21,722 bases of DNA from an uncultured Mediterraneibacter sp. (GCA_934418295.1 CAKRWZ010000027.1:1-21722), one strand, 5' to 3'; positions 8,709 to 16,807 are shown, counted from the stretch's first letter. Notes: generated by a model not told the origin, from the sequence alone. Made by a program: numbers and translations.

Positions 8709-10610
8709 ATGCGTGGACCGATGAACCGAACTATGCGAGGAAAGAAAACTGTGGAACATCCGGGAAAGCTGTTTATCCGTTTGATGAAATATGTGTTCCG
8801 AGATTATAAATTCCATTGCATTGCAGTGGTGATCCTGATCCTGGTCGGAGTCCTGGCCAACGTGCAGGGAACTCTGTTTATGAAAAACCTGATCGATGAT
8901 TATATCACACCGTATCTGTTGTCAGATACGCCGGACTTTTCCCCGCTGGCTCATGCCATCCTGCGGGTGGCCGGATTTTACGTGATCGGAATCCTTGCAT
9001 GCTATTCTTACAACCGGATCATGGTCAACGTGACCCAGGGAACACTGCGTTCTCTGCGAAACGAAATGTTTGCCCATATGCAGAAACTTCCCATCCGGTA
9101 TTTTGACATCCATGAGCACGGAGATATCATGTCCTTTTATACCAATGATATCGATACTCTGCGGCAGATGATCAGCCAGAGCCTTCCGCAGATGTTCAAC
9201 AGTGCTTTTACCATCGTCAGTGTGTTTGTGAGCATGTTGTTTTTGAATATCCCGCTGACCCTTGTGACCCTGTTGATGGTGGCGATCATGGTGTTCTGCT
9301 CCAAAAAGGCGGCCGGAAACAGCGGAAAGTATTTTATGAAGCAACAGAAGAATCTGGGGGCAGTCAACGGCTATATCGAAGAAATGATGAACGGACAGAA
9401 AGTGATAAAAGTATTTTGCCATGAAAACGAAGCCAAGAAAGAGTTTAAGGAATTGAACGACCAGTTGTTCCACAGTGCAGATAAGGCAAATACATTCGCC
9501 AATATTTTAGGACCGATCAATGCCCAGCTGGGAAATGTGAGCTATGTGGTCTGTGCCATTACGGGAGGAATCCTGGCGCTGAATCAGGTGGGCGGCTTTA
9601 CATTAGGCGGTCTTGCAAGCTTTTTGACTTTCAATAAAAGTTTCAGCATGCCCATCAACCAGATCAGTCAGCAGCTGAATGCGGTGATCATGGCGATGGC
9701 CGGAGCCAACCGTATTTTCCGGCTGTTGGATGAAAAAGAAGAGGAAGATACAGGTTATGTGACACTGGTCAATGTGCGGGAAGAAAACGGGATATTAAAA
9801 GAAAGTCAAGAGCGAACCGGAAGATGGGCGTGGAAACACGTACACCAAGAAGACGGAACCGTGGATTACCGGGAACTGAAAGGAGATGTCAAGTTTGAGG
9901 ATGTAGATTTTGGTTATACCGACCGAAAGATCGTACTTCACGATATCAATCTGTATGCGGAGCCGGGAGAGAAAATTGCGTTTGTAGGTTCCACCGGAGC
10001 CGGAAAAACGACGATCACCAACCTGATCAACCGGTTTTATGATATCCAGAGCGGAAAGATCCGATATGACGGGATCAACATTCAAAAGATCGAAAAATCG
10101 GATCTTAGGAGATCGCTGGGGATCGTGCTGCAGGATACCCACTTGTTTACCGGAACAGTGAAAGAAAACATTCGTTTCGGGAAACTGGATGCAACGGATG
10201 AAGAAATCATCCAGGCGGCAAAACTGGCCAATGCAGACGGATTTATCCGGAGACTTCCGAAAGGATACGATACGCTTTTGACCGGAGACGGCGCCAACCT
10301 GAGCCAGGGACAGCGGCAGCTGTTGGCGATCGCCCGTGCTGCGGTGGCAGATCCGCCGGTGCTGATCCTGGATGAGGCCACCAGTTCCATTGATACCCGG
10401 ACAGAGCGGATCGTGCAGGAAGGAATGGACCGCCTGATGCACGGAAGGACGACCTTTGTCATCGCCCACCGACTTTCTACGGTGCGCAATTCCGATTGCA
10501 TTATGGTACTGGAGCAAGGAAGGATCATCGAAAGAGGAACCCATGAGCAGCTGTTGGAAGTCCATGGACGTTATTATCAGCTTTATACCGGGAATGCGAT
10601 CAGCGCATAA
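8709..10610 (+). CDS. ABC exporter half-transporter, catalytically competent subunit
   Basis: The 633-residue partner has an N-terminal six-helix permease and an ATPase domain. Walker A GSTGAGKT is canonical (427-434), as are Walker B Asp555 with catalytic Glu556 and switch His587. Its signature is LSQGQ (531-535), with the first Gly replaced by Gln. The functional ATP site of the heterodimer is therefore built from this subunit's Walker motifs and the other subunit's intact VSGGQ. A linker of about 65 residues between the two domains (centred on WAWKHVHQEDGT) is longer than in homodimeric relatives but is known in this exporter branch. The gene starts 2 bases after the preceding stop; AGGTGAG (8697-8703) is its ribosome binding site and lies across the upstream stop codon, suggesting coupled translation. 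Confidence 0.93.
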   Translation: MRGPMNRTMRGKKTVEHPGKLFIRLMKYVFRDYKFHCIAVVILILVGVLANVQGTLFMKNLIDDYITPYLLSDTPDFSPLAHAILRVAGFYVIGILACYSYNRIMVNVTQGTLRSLRNEMFAHMQKLPIRYFDIHEHGDIMSFYTNDIDTLRQMISQSLPQMFNSAFTIVSVFVSMLFLNIPLTLVTLLMVAIMVFCSKKAAGNSGKYFMKQQKNLGAVNGYIEEMMNGQKVIKVFCHENEAKKEFKELNDQLFHSADKANTFANILGPINAQLGNVSYVVCAITGGILALNQVGGFTLGGLASFLTFNKSFSMPINQISQQLNAVIMAMAGANRIFRLLDEKEEEDTGYVTLVNVREENGILKESQERTGRWAWKHVHQEDGTVDYRELKGDVKFEDVDFGYTDRKIVLHDINLYAEPGEKIAFVGSTGAGKTTITNLINRFYDIQSGKIRYDGINIQKIEKSDLRRSLGIVLQDTHLFTGTVKENIRFGKLDATDEEIIQAAKLANADGFIRRLPKGYDTLLTGDGANLSQGQRQLLAIARAAVADPPVLILDEATSSIDTRTERIVQEGMDRLMHGRTTFVIAHRLSTVRNSDCIMVLEQGRIIERGTHEQLLEVHGRYYQLYTGNAISA

Positions 10611-10619
10611 ATAAAAAAA

Positions 10620-10668
10620 CTGTCTGAATCCTTGGATATGACAGATGCCAAGGATTCGGGCAGTTTTT
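10620..10668 (+). terminator. Terminator of the exporter operon
   Basis: A 16-bp stem (10620-10635 with 10648-10663, two G-T wobble pairs) around a 12-base loop is followed by TTTTT (10664-10668). It begins 9 bases after the exporter stop codon. Confidence 0.88.
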
Positions 10669-10687
10669 GCGTTGCCAAGCATACGAC

Positions 10688-10710
10688 AAAAAGGTCCAGT
10701 GGACCTTTTT
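10688..10710. terminator. Palindromic bidirectional terminator at the end of the dehydratase operon
   Basis: AAAAAGGTCC (10688-10697), loop AGT, GGACCTTTTT (10701-10710). The hairpin ends in a T-run on both strands. It should terminate minus-strand transcription from the dehydratase genes about 60 bases past their last stop, and may catch read-through from the exporter operon. Near-identical 12-mers (GTTGCCAAGCAT at 10671 and GTTGCCATGCAT at 10713) flank it. Confidence 0.8.
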
Positions 10711-10772
10711 TAGTTGCCATGCATCCGGAGGAAGCTGCCGATGGCAGGTTCTGTAGGTTTACAGTGCTTCGA

Positions 10773-12020
10773 TCATTCCGGAACGACGATCATTCCGGCG
10801 GCTGCACAGGCGGCAGCAGTAGCCGGGGAAGCCAGGTAGATCTCGACTTTAGAAGTACCCATACGTCCCAGGAAGTTTCGGTTGTTGGTGGCAATCACCC
10901 GTTCTCCGTCGGTCAGAATACCGCCGGTCCGTCCGCAGCAAAGTCCGCAGCCCGGATGGGTAATGATAGCGCCGGCTTCTGCCAGGGTCTGCAGGGTACC
11001 GTCATCCAAAGCTTCCAGATAAATCTTGCGGCTGGCCGGGGTAACGATCAGTTTTACAAAAGGTGCCACTTTCTTTCCTTTGAGGATGGAAGCTGCGCGC
11101 TGCAGATCCTCCAGACGGCCGTTGGTACAGGAACCGATGAAAACCTGGTCAATGGGAGCTCCGACAAGTTCGCTGACCGGATGGATGTTGTCTACCTGAG
11201 AAGGACAGGCCATTACCGGGACGAAATCCTCCGCACGGTAAGTGATTTCTCTTATGTAAGAAGCGTCCGGATCTCCCACAAGTGTCCGCTCTGCGTCAGT
11301 CAGCCGGATCCGGCAATAAGCAGCCGTTTTTTCATCCGGTGTGAAAAGTGCACATTTTGCACCGGCTTCGACAGCCATATTGGACATGGTCATACGGCTG
11401 GCAACGGACATGTTCCGGAAAGTATCTCCGGTGAATTCCAAAGCTTTGTAGGTGGCTCCGTCTGCACCCAGATCTCCGATCAGGCGGAGAATAATGTCTT
11501 TGGAAGTGACATTGGCAGGGAGTATGCCGTTGACGGTCACCTTGATCGTCTCCGGAATTTTGACCCACAGTTCGCCGGTTCCCAAAATGCTGGCCATCTC
11601 GGTATAACCGATTCCGGAAGAAAAAGCTCCCACGCAGCCGTAAGTGGTGGTATGGCTGTCTGTACCAAATACAATGTTGCCCGGCTTGACATAACCGGCC
11701 TCCGTCATCAGCTGATGGCAGATTCCATCGCTGCGATGGATGTTCTTCATACCATATTTTGTAACAAATTCATCTCCGATATGAAAATGTCGTGTATCAT
11801 CTACCTGACTGGCCGGAACCAAGTGGTCGTAGATCAACACTGCTTTGTCCGGATCCCAGATCTTATGAAATCCCATTTCTTCAAATTTTTCAGCCACAAA
11901 AGGAATGAAAATATCATGGATCATCACACGGTCCACCTGAACGGTGACGATGTCATTGGCTTTTGCATCTGAAATACCTGTATTTCTCTGAATGATTTTT
12001 TCAATGATTGTTGCGCCCAT
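10773..12020 (-). CDS. leuC: LeuC-type 3-isopropylmalate dehydratase large subunit (pair 1)
   Basis: This 415-residue protein belongs to the aconitase superfamily, in the two-subunit LeuC/homoaconitase branch found in archaea and clostridia. It carries the [4Fe-4S] ligands: Cys298 in GSCTNGR, then Cys358 and Cys361 in HPGCGLCCG, with an extra Cys362. Other landmarks are GICHQ, TDSHTTTYG and the near-terminal NRNFLGRMG and YLASPATAAA. With the small subunit it should isomerise a malate-type hydroxyacid by dehydration and rehydration, 2-isopropylmalate to 3-isopropylmalate if this is the leucine enzyme. The ATG directly follows the TAG of the small-subunit gene, whose last codons supply the CAGGAGG ribosome binding site. 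No leuA or leuB is adjacent, so another substrate (citramalate, dimethylmalate, homoaconitate) is possible; the family is certain, the substrate is not. Confidence 0.85.
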   Translation of the reverse strand: MGATIIEKIIQRNTGISDAKANDIVTVQVDRVMIHDIFIPFVAEKFEEMGFHKIWDPDKAVLIYDHLVPASQVDDTRHFHIGDEFVTKYGMKNIHRSDGICHQLMTEAGYVKPGNIVFGTDSHTTTYGCVGAFSSGIGYTEMASILGTGELWVKIPETIKVTVNGILPANVTSKDIILRLIGDLGADGATYKALEFTGDTFRNMSVASRMTMSNMAVEAGAKCALFTPDEKTAAYCRIRLTDAERTLVGDPDASYIREITYRAEDFVPVMACPSQVDNIHPVSELVGAPIDQVFIGSCTNGRLEDLQRAASILKGKKVAPFVKLIVTPASRKIYLEALDDGTLQTLAEAGAIITHPGCGLCCGRTGGILTDGERVIATNNRNFLGRMGTSKVEIYLASPATAAACAAAGMIVVPE

Positions 12021-12524
12021 CTAAACCTCCTGATCCAGGCCGTTGCGTTTGCGCATTGCCTGCACAAGCCCGCCTGCGTTTATGATTTCTACCAGATTTT
12101 CGGGAAGAGAAGCCACCGGGAAAGTCTGATCTTTATAGGAAATATGGGAATTTACGTGTACTTCGATGCTGTCCTCCTCGGAAACGGCGTCTGCAAGATC
12201 CGGATTTTCGATCAGAAGCAATCCGTTGTTGATAGCGTTTCTGAAGAAAATACGTGCAAAAGATTTTGCAATGACACATTTGATTCCCAGTGCTTTGATG
12301 ATCTCCGGTGCCTGTTCACGGGAAGAACCGCAGCCAAAATTTTTGCCGGCCACAATGATGTCGCCGGGCCGGATTTGACTTGCCAGCTCCGGACGGAGCG
12401 GGGAAAAGGCATAAGGTGCCATATCCTGAACAGTTTTTAGAGCCAGGTAATCGGTGGGAATGATGATGTCGGTATCGATATCGTCTCCCAGCAGCCATAC
12501 CTTGCCGCTGAATGTTTCACTCAT
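12021..12524 (-). CDS. leuD: LeuD-type 3-isopropylmalate dehydratase small subunit (pair 1)
   Basis: The 167-residue protein shows the swivelling aconitase domain of LeuD: DDIDTDIIIP (14-23), the specificity loop YLALKT (26-31), GKNFGCGSSREQAP (60-73), then AKSFARIFFRNAIN. The loop after YL contacts the substrate side chain in this family, and here it differs from that of the second pair (YLLFPT). It starts at ATG 12524 behind ACAGGAG and abuts the large-subunit gene without a spacer, so the two subunits are translationally coupled. The order small-before-large is the reverse of the common leuC-leuD order. Length is normal for the archaeal/clostridial-type LeuD. Confidence 0.85.
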   Translation of the reverse strand: MSETFSGKVWLLGDDIDTDIIIPTDYLALKTVQDMAPYAFSPLRPELASQIRPGDIIVAGKNFGCGSSREQAPEIIKALGIKCVIAKSFARIFFRNAINNGLLLIENPDLADAVSEEDSIEVHVNSHISYKDQTFPVASLPENLVEIINAGGLVQAMRKRNGLDQEV

Positions 12525-12552
12525 GATTTTTCTCCTGTATTATGTAAACGAT

Positions 12553-12635
12553 GGAAAGTGCTTTTCGGCACTTCCGGTGATTTGGTTTTGAGTTACCAAG
12601 TACAGGATCTAAAGATCCGGTACTTTCGGTGATTT
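12553..12635 (-). repeat. Two related hairpin units between the dehydratase pairs
   Basis: On the minus strand two units start with almost the same 18 bases, AAATCACCGAAAGTACCG and AAATCACCGGAAGTGCCG (16 of 18 identical). The first folds AAGTAC...GTACTT with an inner GGATCT/AGATCC stem (12598-12625). The second folds AAGTGC...GCACTT around CGAAAA (12556-12573). The A-to-G change in one arm is matched by T-to-C in the other, keeping the pairing. Neither hairpin is followed by a T-run, so they look like processing, stability or attenuation elements rather than plain terminators. Confidence 0.6.
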
Positions 12636-12663
12636 CTGCGTCAATTCCTGCGTCAGGTGATCC

Positions 12664-13914
12664 CTACAGGCGATCAGCCGTTGTGATCTCGCCGGCGATG
12701 GCAGAAGCCGTTACGGTAGCGGCGCTGGCCAGGTAAACGAAGGAATTTCTGTGACCGGCCCGTCCCTTGAAGTTACGGGTTCCGGTGCTGATCAGGACTT
12801 CGTTTTCTCCGATGACACCTTGGCAGCTGCCCCAGCAGACACTGCAGTTGGGATTCATAACGATGGCACCTGCTTCCATAAAGATATCCAGCAGTCCCTC
12901 TTCCAGGGCGTCTAAATAAATCTGACGGCTGGCCGGAACGACCAGAAAACGTACCAATGGATGTACCTTCCGTCCTTTTAAGATCGCTGCGCCTGCCCGG
13001 AGGTCTTCCAGACGGCCGTTGTTGCAGGAGCCCAGAAATGCTTCGTTGATCTTGGTTCCCAGACATTCTGTTGCCGGGACTACGTTGTCTACAAAATGTG
13101 GTTTCGCTACGATAGGTACGATCTCGCTGAGGTCAATATCGTAAACTGCAGCAAATTCAGCATCTTCGTCGCTGGAAAACAGAGCCTTCGGCTGACGGCC
13201 GTGAGCGTTCAGATAATCCATGGCGATATCGTCTACCTCCATCAAAGCGGTTTTGGCACCGGCTTCCACACAGAGATTACAGATGGCGATCCGGTCGCTC
13301 ATGGAAAGCGTATGAAGTCCCTCTCCGGCAAACTCCATGGCTTTGTAGTTGGCACCGTTGGCACCGATGCGGCCGATGATGGTCAGGATCAGATCCCGGG
13401 CAAACACACCCTCCGGAAGCTGGCCGTGCAGATTAAAACGAAGGGTTTCCGGAACCAGCAGCCAGGAAGTGCCGGTTACCATGGCATAGAGATAGTCGGT
13501 GCATCCGACACCGGTTCCGAAAGCGCCTAACGCTCCGTAAGCACAGGTGTGGCTGTCTGCCCCAAAGATCAATTCACCGGGGCGGACGTGGTTTTCCATC
13601 ATGATCTGATGACAGACGCCTTCGCCCTCGTAAAAAGTAATGCCGTGTTCCTTGGCAAAGTCCCGCATTTTTTTGTGGGACGCAGCTGTTTTGACACTGT
13701 CACAGGGAACGTTGTGGTCGATGACCCAGACCAGCTTTTCCACATCCTTGATGGCAGGATGTTTCAGCTGTGTATTGTACATGTCGATGGTCAAATGTGT
13801 CGTACCGTCGTTGCTCAAAAGGCGATCCAGTTCTACGGTGTGGATCTCGCCGGCTTTCGCGCTGGCAGAGCCGGAAGCACAGGCGATGATTTTTTCAGCC
13901 ATAGTCATACCCAT
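12664..13914 (-). CDS. LeuC-type aconitase-family dehydratase large subunit (pair 2)
   Basis: This 416-residue protein is a second LeuC/homoaconitase-type large subunit, clearly paralogous to pair 1 but diverged. The iron-sulfur cysteines are kept: Cys297, Cys357 and Cys360. Their setting is unusual: GSCNNGR instead of GSCTNGR, and NPNCSVCWGSCQG instead of the usual NPGCGxC-x-G. GVCHQ, ADSHTCAYGALGAF and NRNFKxxR near the C-terminus (here TRNFKGRAG) are present. It starts at ATG 13914, 4 bases after the small-subunit stop, with GGAGG inside the end of that gene. Expected chemistry is reversible hydration/dehydration of a hydroxyacid. The changed cluster surroundings suggest a substrate other than that of pair 1. 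Automatic annotation would probably call it 3-isopropylmalate dehydratase, which the sequence alone does not prove. Confidence 0.83.
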   Translation of the reverse strand: MGMTMAEKIIACASGSASAKAGEIHTVELDRLLSNDGTTHLTIDMYNTQLKHPAIKDVEKLVWVIDHNVPCDSVKTAASHKKMRDFAKEHGITFYEGEGVCHQIMMENHVRPGELIFGADSHTCAYGALGAFGTGVGCTDYLYAMVTGTSWLLVPETLRFNLHGQLPEGVFARDLILTIIGRIGANGANYKAMEFAGEGLHTLSMSDRIAICNLCVEAGAKTALMEVDDIAMDYLNAHGRQPKALFSSDEDAEFAAVYDIDLSEIVPIVAKPHFVDNVVPATECLGTKINEAFLGSCNNGRLEDLRAGAAILKGRKVHPLVRFLVVPASRQIYLDALEEGLLDIFMEAGAIVMNPNCSVCWGSCQGVIGENEVLISTGTRNFKGRAGHRNSFVYLASAATVTASAIAGEITTADRL

Positions 13915-13918
13915 TTGT

Positions 13919-14392
13919 CTATACCTCCTTATTTAATGAAGCAATCAATCCGCCTTGATCCAGGATCTTCTGCATCTGTTCCGGCAGCTTGGTGCAGGTA
14001 AACGTTTTTCCGCCGGTTTGGATGATCCCGTCCTGCAAAGAAAGCTCCATTTCGTCCTGGTCAGTTACCTGGTCGTATAAGTCTTTACAGACAAGAACCG
14101 GAAGCCCGATATTGATTGCGTTTCGGTAGAAGATCCGGGCGAAAGATTTGGCGATGACTGCCTGTACGCCCAGAGCTTTTAATACGCCGGGAGCCTGTTC
14201 TCTGGAAGAACCGCAGCCAAAATTTTCACAGGCAACTACAAAATCTCCGGGTTGGACCTTTGAAGAAAACTCCGGATCCAGAGACTCAAAAGTGTGCTTT
14301 TTCATCTCGTCGATGGTCGGAAATAAAAGATACTGGGAAGCAATGATCTGGTCAGTATCCACATCAGAATGGAATCTGAATATTTTTCCCAT
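13919..14392 (-). CDS. LeuD-type aconitase-family dehydratase small subunit (pair 2)
   Basis: The 157-residue small subunit carries SDVDTDQIIASQYLLFPT (9-26, including the substrate loop), ENFGCGSSREQAP (56-68) and AKSFARIFYRNAINIGLP. It is the first gene of the operon, with its own promoter about 75 bases upstream and a strong AGGAGG site 8 bases before the ATG. It pairs with the large subunit that starts 4 bases later. In place of the usual IIP after VDTD it has IIA, and its loop YLLFPT differs from pair 1 (YLALKT), consistent with different substrate choice. No other gene of leucine synthesis accompanies it. Confidence 0.83.
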   Translation of the reverse strand: MGKIFRFHSDVDTDQIIASQYLLFPTIDEMKKHTFESLDPEFSSKVQPGDFVVACENFGCGSSREQAPGVLKALGVQAVIAKSFARIFYRNAINIGLPVLVCKDLYDQVTDQDEMELSLQDGIIQTGGKTFTCTKLPEQMQKILDQGGLIASLNKEV

Positions 14393-14466
14393 TTGGAAAT
14401 CCTCCTTTATATGAAATGTTTTATGAAAGTTTTATTTCTGTGAAAAGAATAAATATACATTCTAGT

Positions 14467-14495
14467 ATTATAATGCAGGGCAGGCAGAAAATCAA
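14467..14495 (-). promoter_or_regulatory. Promoter of the tandem dehydratase operon
   Basis: On the minus strand TTGATT (14490-14495) and TATAAT (14467-14472) are 17 bp apart. The leader to the ATG is about 65 bases, AT-rich, and shows no T-box, leader peptide rich in branched-chain codons, or clear attenuator, unlike many leucine operons. Confidence 0.72.
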
Positions 14496-14513
14496 TGATA
14501 TGAAAATGTCAGA

Positions 14514-14542
14514 TTGTACGGGGGAAGGAAATGTGATAGACT
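14514..14542 (+). promoter_or_regulatory. Candidate promoter of pcrA
   Basis: TTGTAC (14514-14519), 17 bp, then TAGACT (14537-14542) preceded by TGA, that is, an extended -10. The boxes are imperfect but correctly spaced and lie about 25 bases before the pcrA start. It is divergent from the dehydratase promoter, with the two -35 boxes about 18 bp apart. Confidence 0.5.
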
Positions 14543-14566
14543 GCAAAGAGAGAAAGGAGCGATCGG

Positions 14567-16807
14567 ATGGACGGATACGATACATTGAACGAACAGCAAC
14601 GGGAAGCTGTTTTTCATACAGAAGGACCTTTGTTGATCCTGGCCGGTGCAGGTTCCGGAAAAACAAGAGTACTGACTTACAGAATGGCTTATTTGGTGGG
14701 CGAGCTGGGAGTAAATCCCTGGCATCTGCTGGCCATCACATTTACCAATAAAGCGGCAGGAGAAATGCGGGAAAGAGTAGACCGGATCGTAGGCTACGGC
14801 TCGGAGAGCATCTGGGTCAGTACCTTTCATTCTACCTGCGTCAGGATCCTGCGCAGATACATAGATCTGATCGGATACGACAACCATTTTACCATTTACG
14901 ATACGGACGATCAGAAAACCTTGATGAAAGAAGTCTGCAAGCTGGTGGGGATCGATACCAAGATATACAAAGAGCGAATGCTGCTCAGCGAGATTTCTTC
15001 CGCCAAAAACCAGATGATCACAGCGGATCAGTACGAGGCAAACGCAGAAGGGGATTTCCACAAAAGGAAGATTGCCAAAGTGTATCAGGAATATGAACGG
15101 CAGATGGCGGTCAATAATGCATTGGATTTTGACGATCTGCTGCTGAAAACGGTACAGCTCCTTCAGACACAGCCGGATGTGCTGGCTTACTACCAGGATC
15201 GGTTTCGTTATATCATGGTGGACGAGTATCAGGATACCAATACGGTGCAGTTTCAGCTGATCAGCACCTTGGCATCAAAATACCGGAATCTTTGCGTGGT
15301 GGGAGACGACGATCAGTCGATCTACAAATTCCGCGGGGCAAACATTCGGAATATTCTGGATTTCGAGCAGGTGTTTCCGGACGCAAAGGTCATAAAACTG
15401 GAGCAGAATTACCGTTCTGTCGGTAATATTCTGGATGCGGCGAACGCTGTGATCCGCAACAACCGCGGGCGGAAGGACAAAACGCTTTGGACCCAAAATC
15501 CGACCGGAGAAAAAATCGAGTTCCGGCCGTTTGATACAGGGTTTGACGAGGCAGAATATATTGTGGGGGATATCGCACGAAAGGTACGGGAAGGAGCCCG
15601 CTATCAGGATCATGCGATTTTGTACAGGACCAACGCCCAGTCCCGTATGTTTGAGGAAAAATTTGTGACGGCAGGGATTCCCTATAAAATTGTAGGCGGT
15701 ATCAATTTCTATGCAAGAAAAGAAATCAAGGATCTGCTGGCTTATCTGAAAACCATCGATAACGGAAGAGATGACCTGGCAGTTCGCAGGATCATAAATG
15801 TACCGAAACGAGGGATCGGTCTGACGACCATCAACCGGGTGCAGGAATCAGCCATGGAACGGGGCATCGGATTTTATGAAGCACTGCAGGGACTGGATCT
15901 GATCTCCAATATCGGCAGAGGGGCATCGAAGCTGGACAGTTTTGTGGCATTGATCGAGTATTTTAAAATGCGGGCGGAAGAAGTGACAATCCTGGAGTTG
16001 ATGAAAGAAATCATCGACAAAACCGGATACGCGGAAATGCTGGAAGCAGAAGGAAAAGAAGAGGCGGAAGCACGGCAGGAAAACATTGACGAATTGCTTA
16101 GCAAGATCGCAGATTATGAGGAAAATTGTACCGACGGGCAGCCGACATTGAACGGCTTTTTGGAAGATGTGGCTTTGGTGGCGGACATCGACAGCCTGGA
16201 CGAGGATGCGGATTATGTGGTTTTGATGACACTGCACAGTGCAAAAGGCTTGGAATTTCCACATGTATATCTGGCAGGTATGGAAGACGGACTGTTTCCG
16301 AGCTACATGACCATTACCGCAGACGATGAAGAAGAGATGGAAGAAGAAAGAAGGCTGTGTTACGTGGGGATCACGCGTGCCGAAAAGGAATTGACCCTTA
16401 CCAGCGCCAAACGGAGGATGATCCGAGGTGAAACACAGTACAATAAAATTTCCAGATTTGTGAAAGAAATCCCGGCAGAGCTTTTGTCAACAGGGGCATA
16501 TCCTTTAGAGCAGCCGACGGAAAAATTGCCGGAAAATCCATATTTTCAGGCAAAAAAAGCATTCCATGCAAAGCCTTTTGCCCAGTCTTATTCCTCTTTT
16601 GGGCAAAAGCCGAGACAGCAGTTCGGAACAGAAAACGGGAAGAAACTTTCTTATGAAGTGGGAGATCGTGTGCATCATATCAAATTCGGCGACGGGACAG
16701 TGACGGATATCACGGCCGGCGGAAGAGATTTTGAGGTGACGGTAGACTTCGACAGAGCCGGAACGAAAAAAATGTTTGCAGCATTTGCAAAACTGAAAAA
16801 ATTGTAG
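14567..16807 (+). CDS. pcrA: ATP-dependent DNA helicase PcrA (UvrD/Rep family)
   Basis: The 746-residue superfamily 1A helicase unwinds DNA 3'-to-5' in excision repair, plasmid replication and clearing of RNA polymerase. All motifs are visible: Q-motif LNEQQREAV (7-15), Walker A GAGSGKT (27-33), VDEYQDTN (218-225, with Asp219 and Glu220), VGDDDQSIYKFRGA, the arginine motif EQNYRS, TLHSAKGLEFPHV, and YVGITRAEKE starting at 599. After a variable linker, residues 696-746 (YEVGDRVHHIKFGDGTV onward) form the Tudor-like domain that in PcrA binds RNA polymerase; this favours PcrA over Rep. Start is ATG at 14567 behind GAAAGGAG. Length is typical for the family. Confidence 0.96.
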   Translation: MDGYDTLNEQQREAVFHTEGPLLILAGAGSGKTRVLTYRMAYLVGELGVNPWHLLAITFTNKAAGEMRERVDRIVGYGSESIWVSTFHSTCVRILRRYIDLIGYDNHFTIYDTDDQKTLMKEVCKLVGIDTKIYKERMLLSEISSAKNQMITADQYEANAEGDFHKRKIAKVYQEYERQMAVNNALDFDDLLLKTVQLLQTQPDVLAYYQDRFRYIMVDEYQDTNTVQFQLISTLASKYRNLCVVGDDDQSIYKFRGANIRNILDFEQVFPDAKVIKLEQNYRSVGNILDAANAVIRNNRGRKDKTLWTQNPTGEKIEFRPFDTGFDEAEYIVGDIARKVREGARYQDHAILYRTNAQSRMFEEKFVTAGIPYKIVGGINFYARKEIKDLLAYLKTIDNGRDDLAVRRIINVPKRGIGLTTINRVQESAMERGIGFYEALQGLDLISNIGRGASKLDSFVALIEYFKMRAEEVTILELMKEIIDKTGYAEMLEAEGKEEAEARQENIDELLSKIADYEENCTDGQPTLNGFLEDVALVADIDSLDEDADYVVLMTLHSAKGLEFPHVYLAGMEDGLFPSYMTITADDEEEMEEERRLCYVGITRAEKELTLTSAKRRMIRGETQYNKISRFVKEIPAELLSTGAYPLEQPTEKLPENPYFQAKKAFHAKPFAQSYSSFGQKPRQQFGTENGKKLSYEVGDRVHHIKFGDGTVTDITAGGRDFEVTVDFDRAGTKKMFAAFAKLKKL

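Noticed and set aside
10770..10798. A 12-bp direct repeat (CGATCATTCCGG) at the end of the pair 1 large-subunit gene, 17 bp apart
   Set aside because: A small duplication that may have created the present stop codon, but it is short, the protein length is normal, and chance cannot be excluded.
10632..11972. A 446-codon plus-strand open frame opposite the large subunit of pair 1
   Set aside because: It begins within the exporter terminator, its product is low in recognisable structure, and the minus strand encodes a complete LeuC-type protein with all iron-sulfur cysteines.
14393..14466. T-box, leader peptide or other attenuator in the leader of the dehydratase operon
   Set aside because: The leader is short and AT-rich, with no stable stem, no run of branched-chain codons and no T-box sequence.
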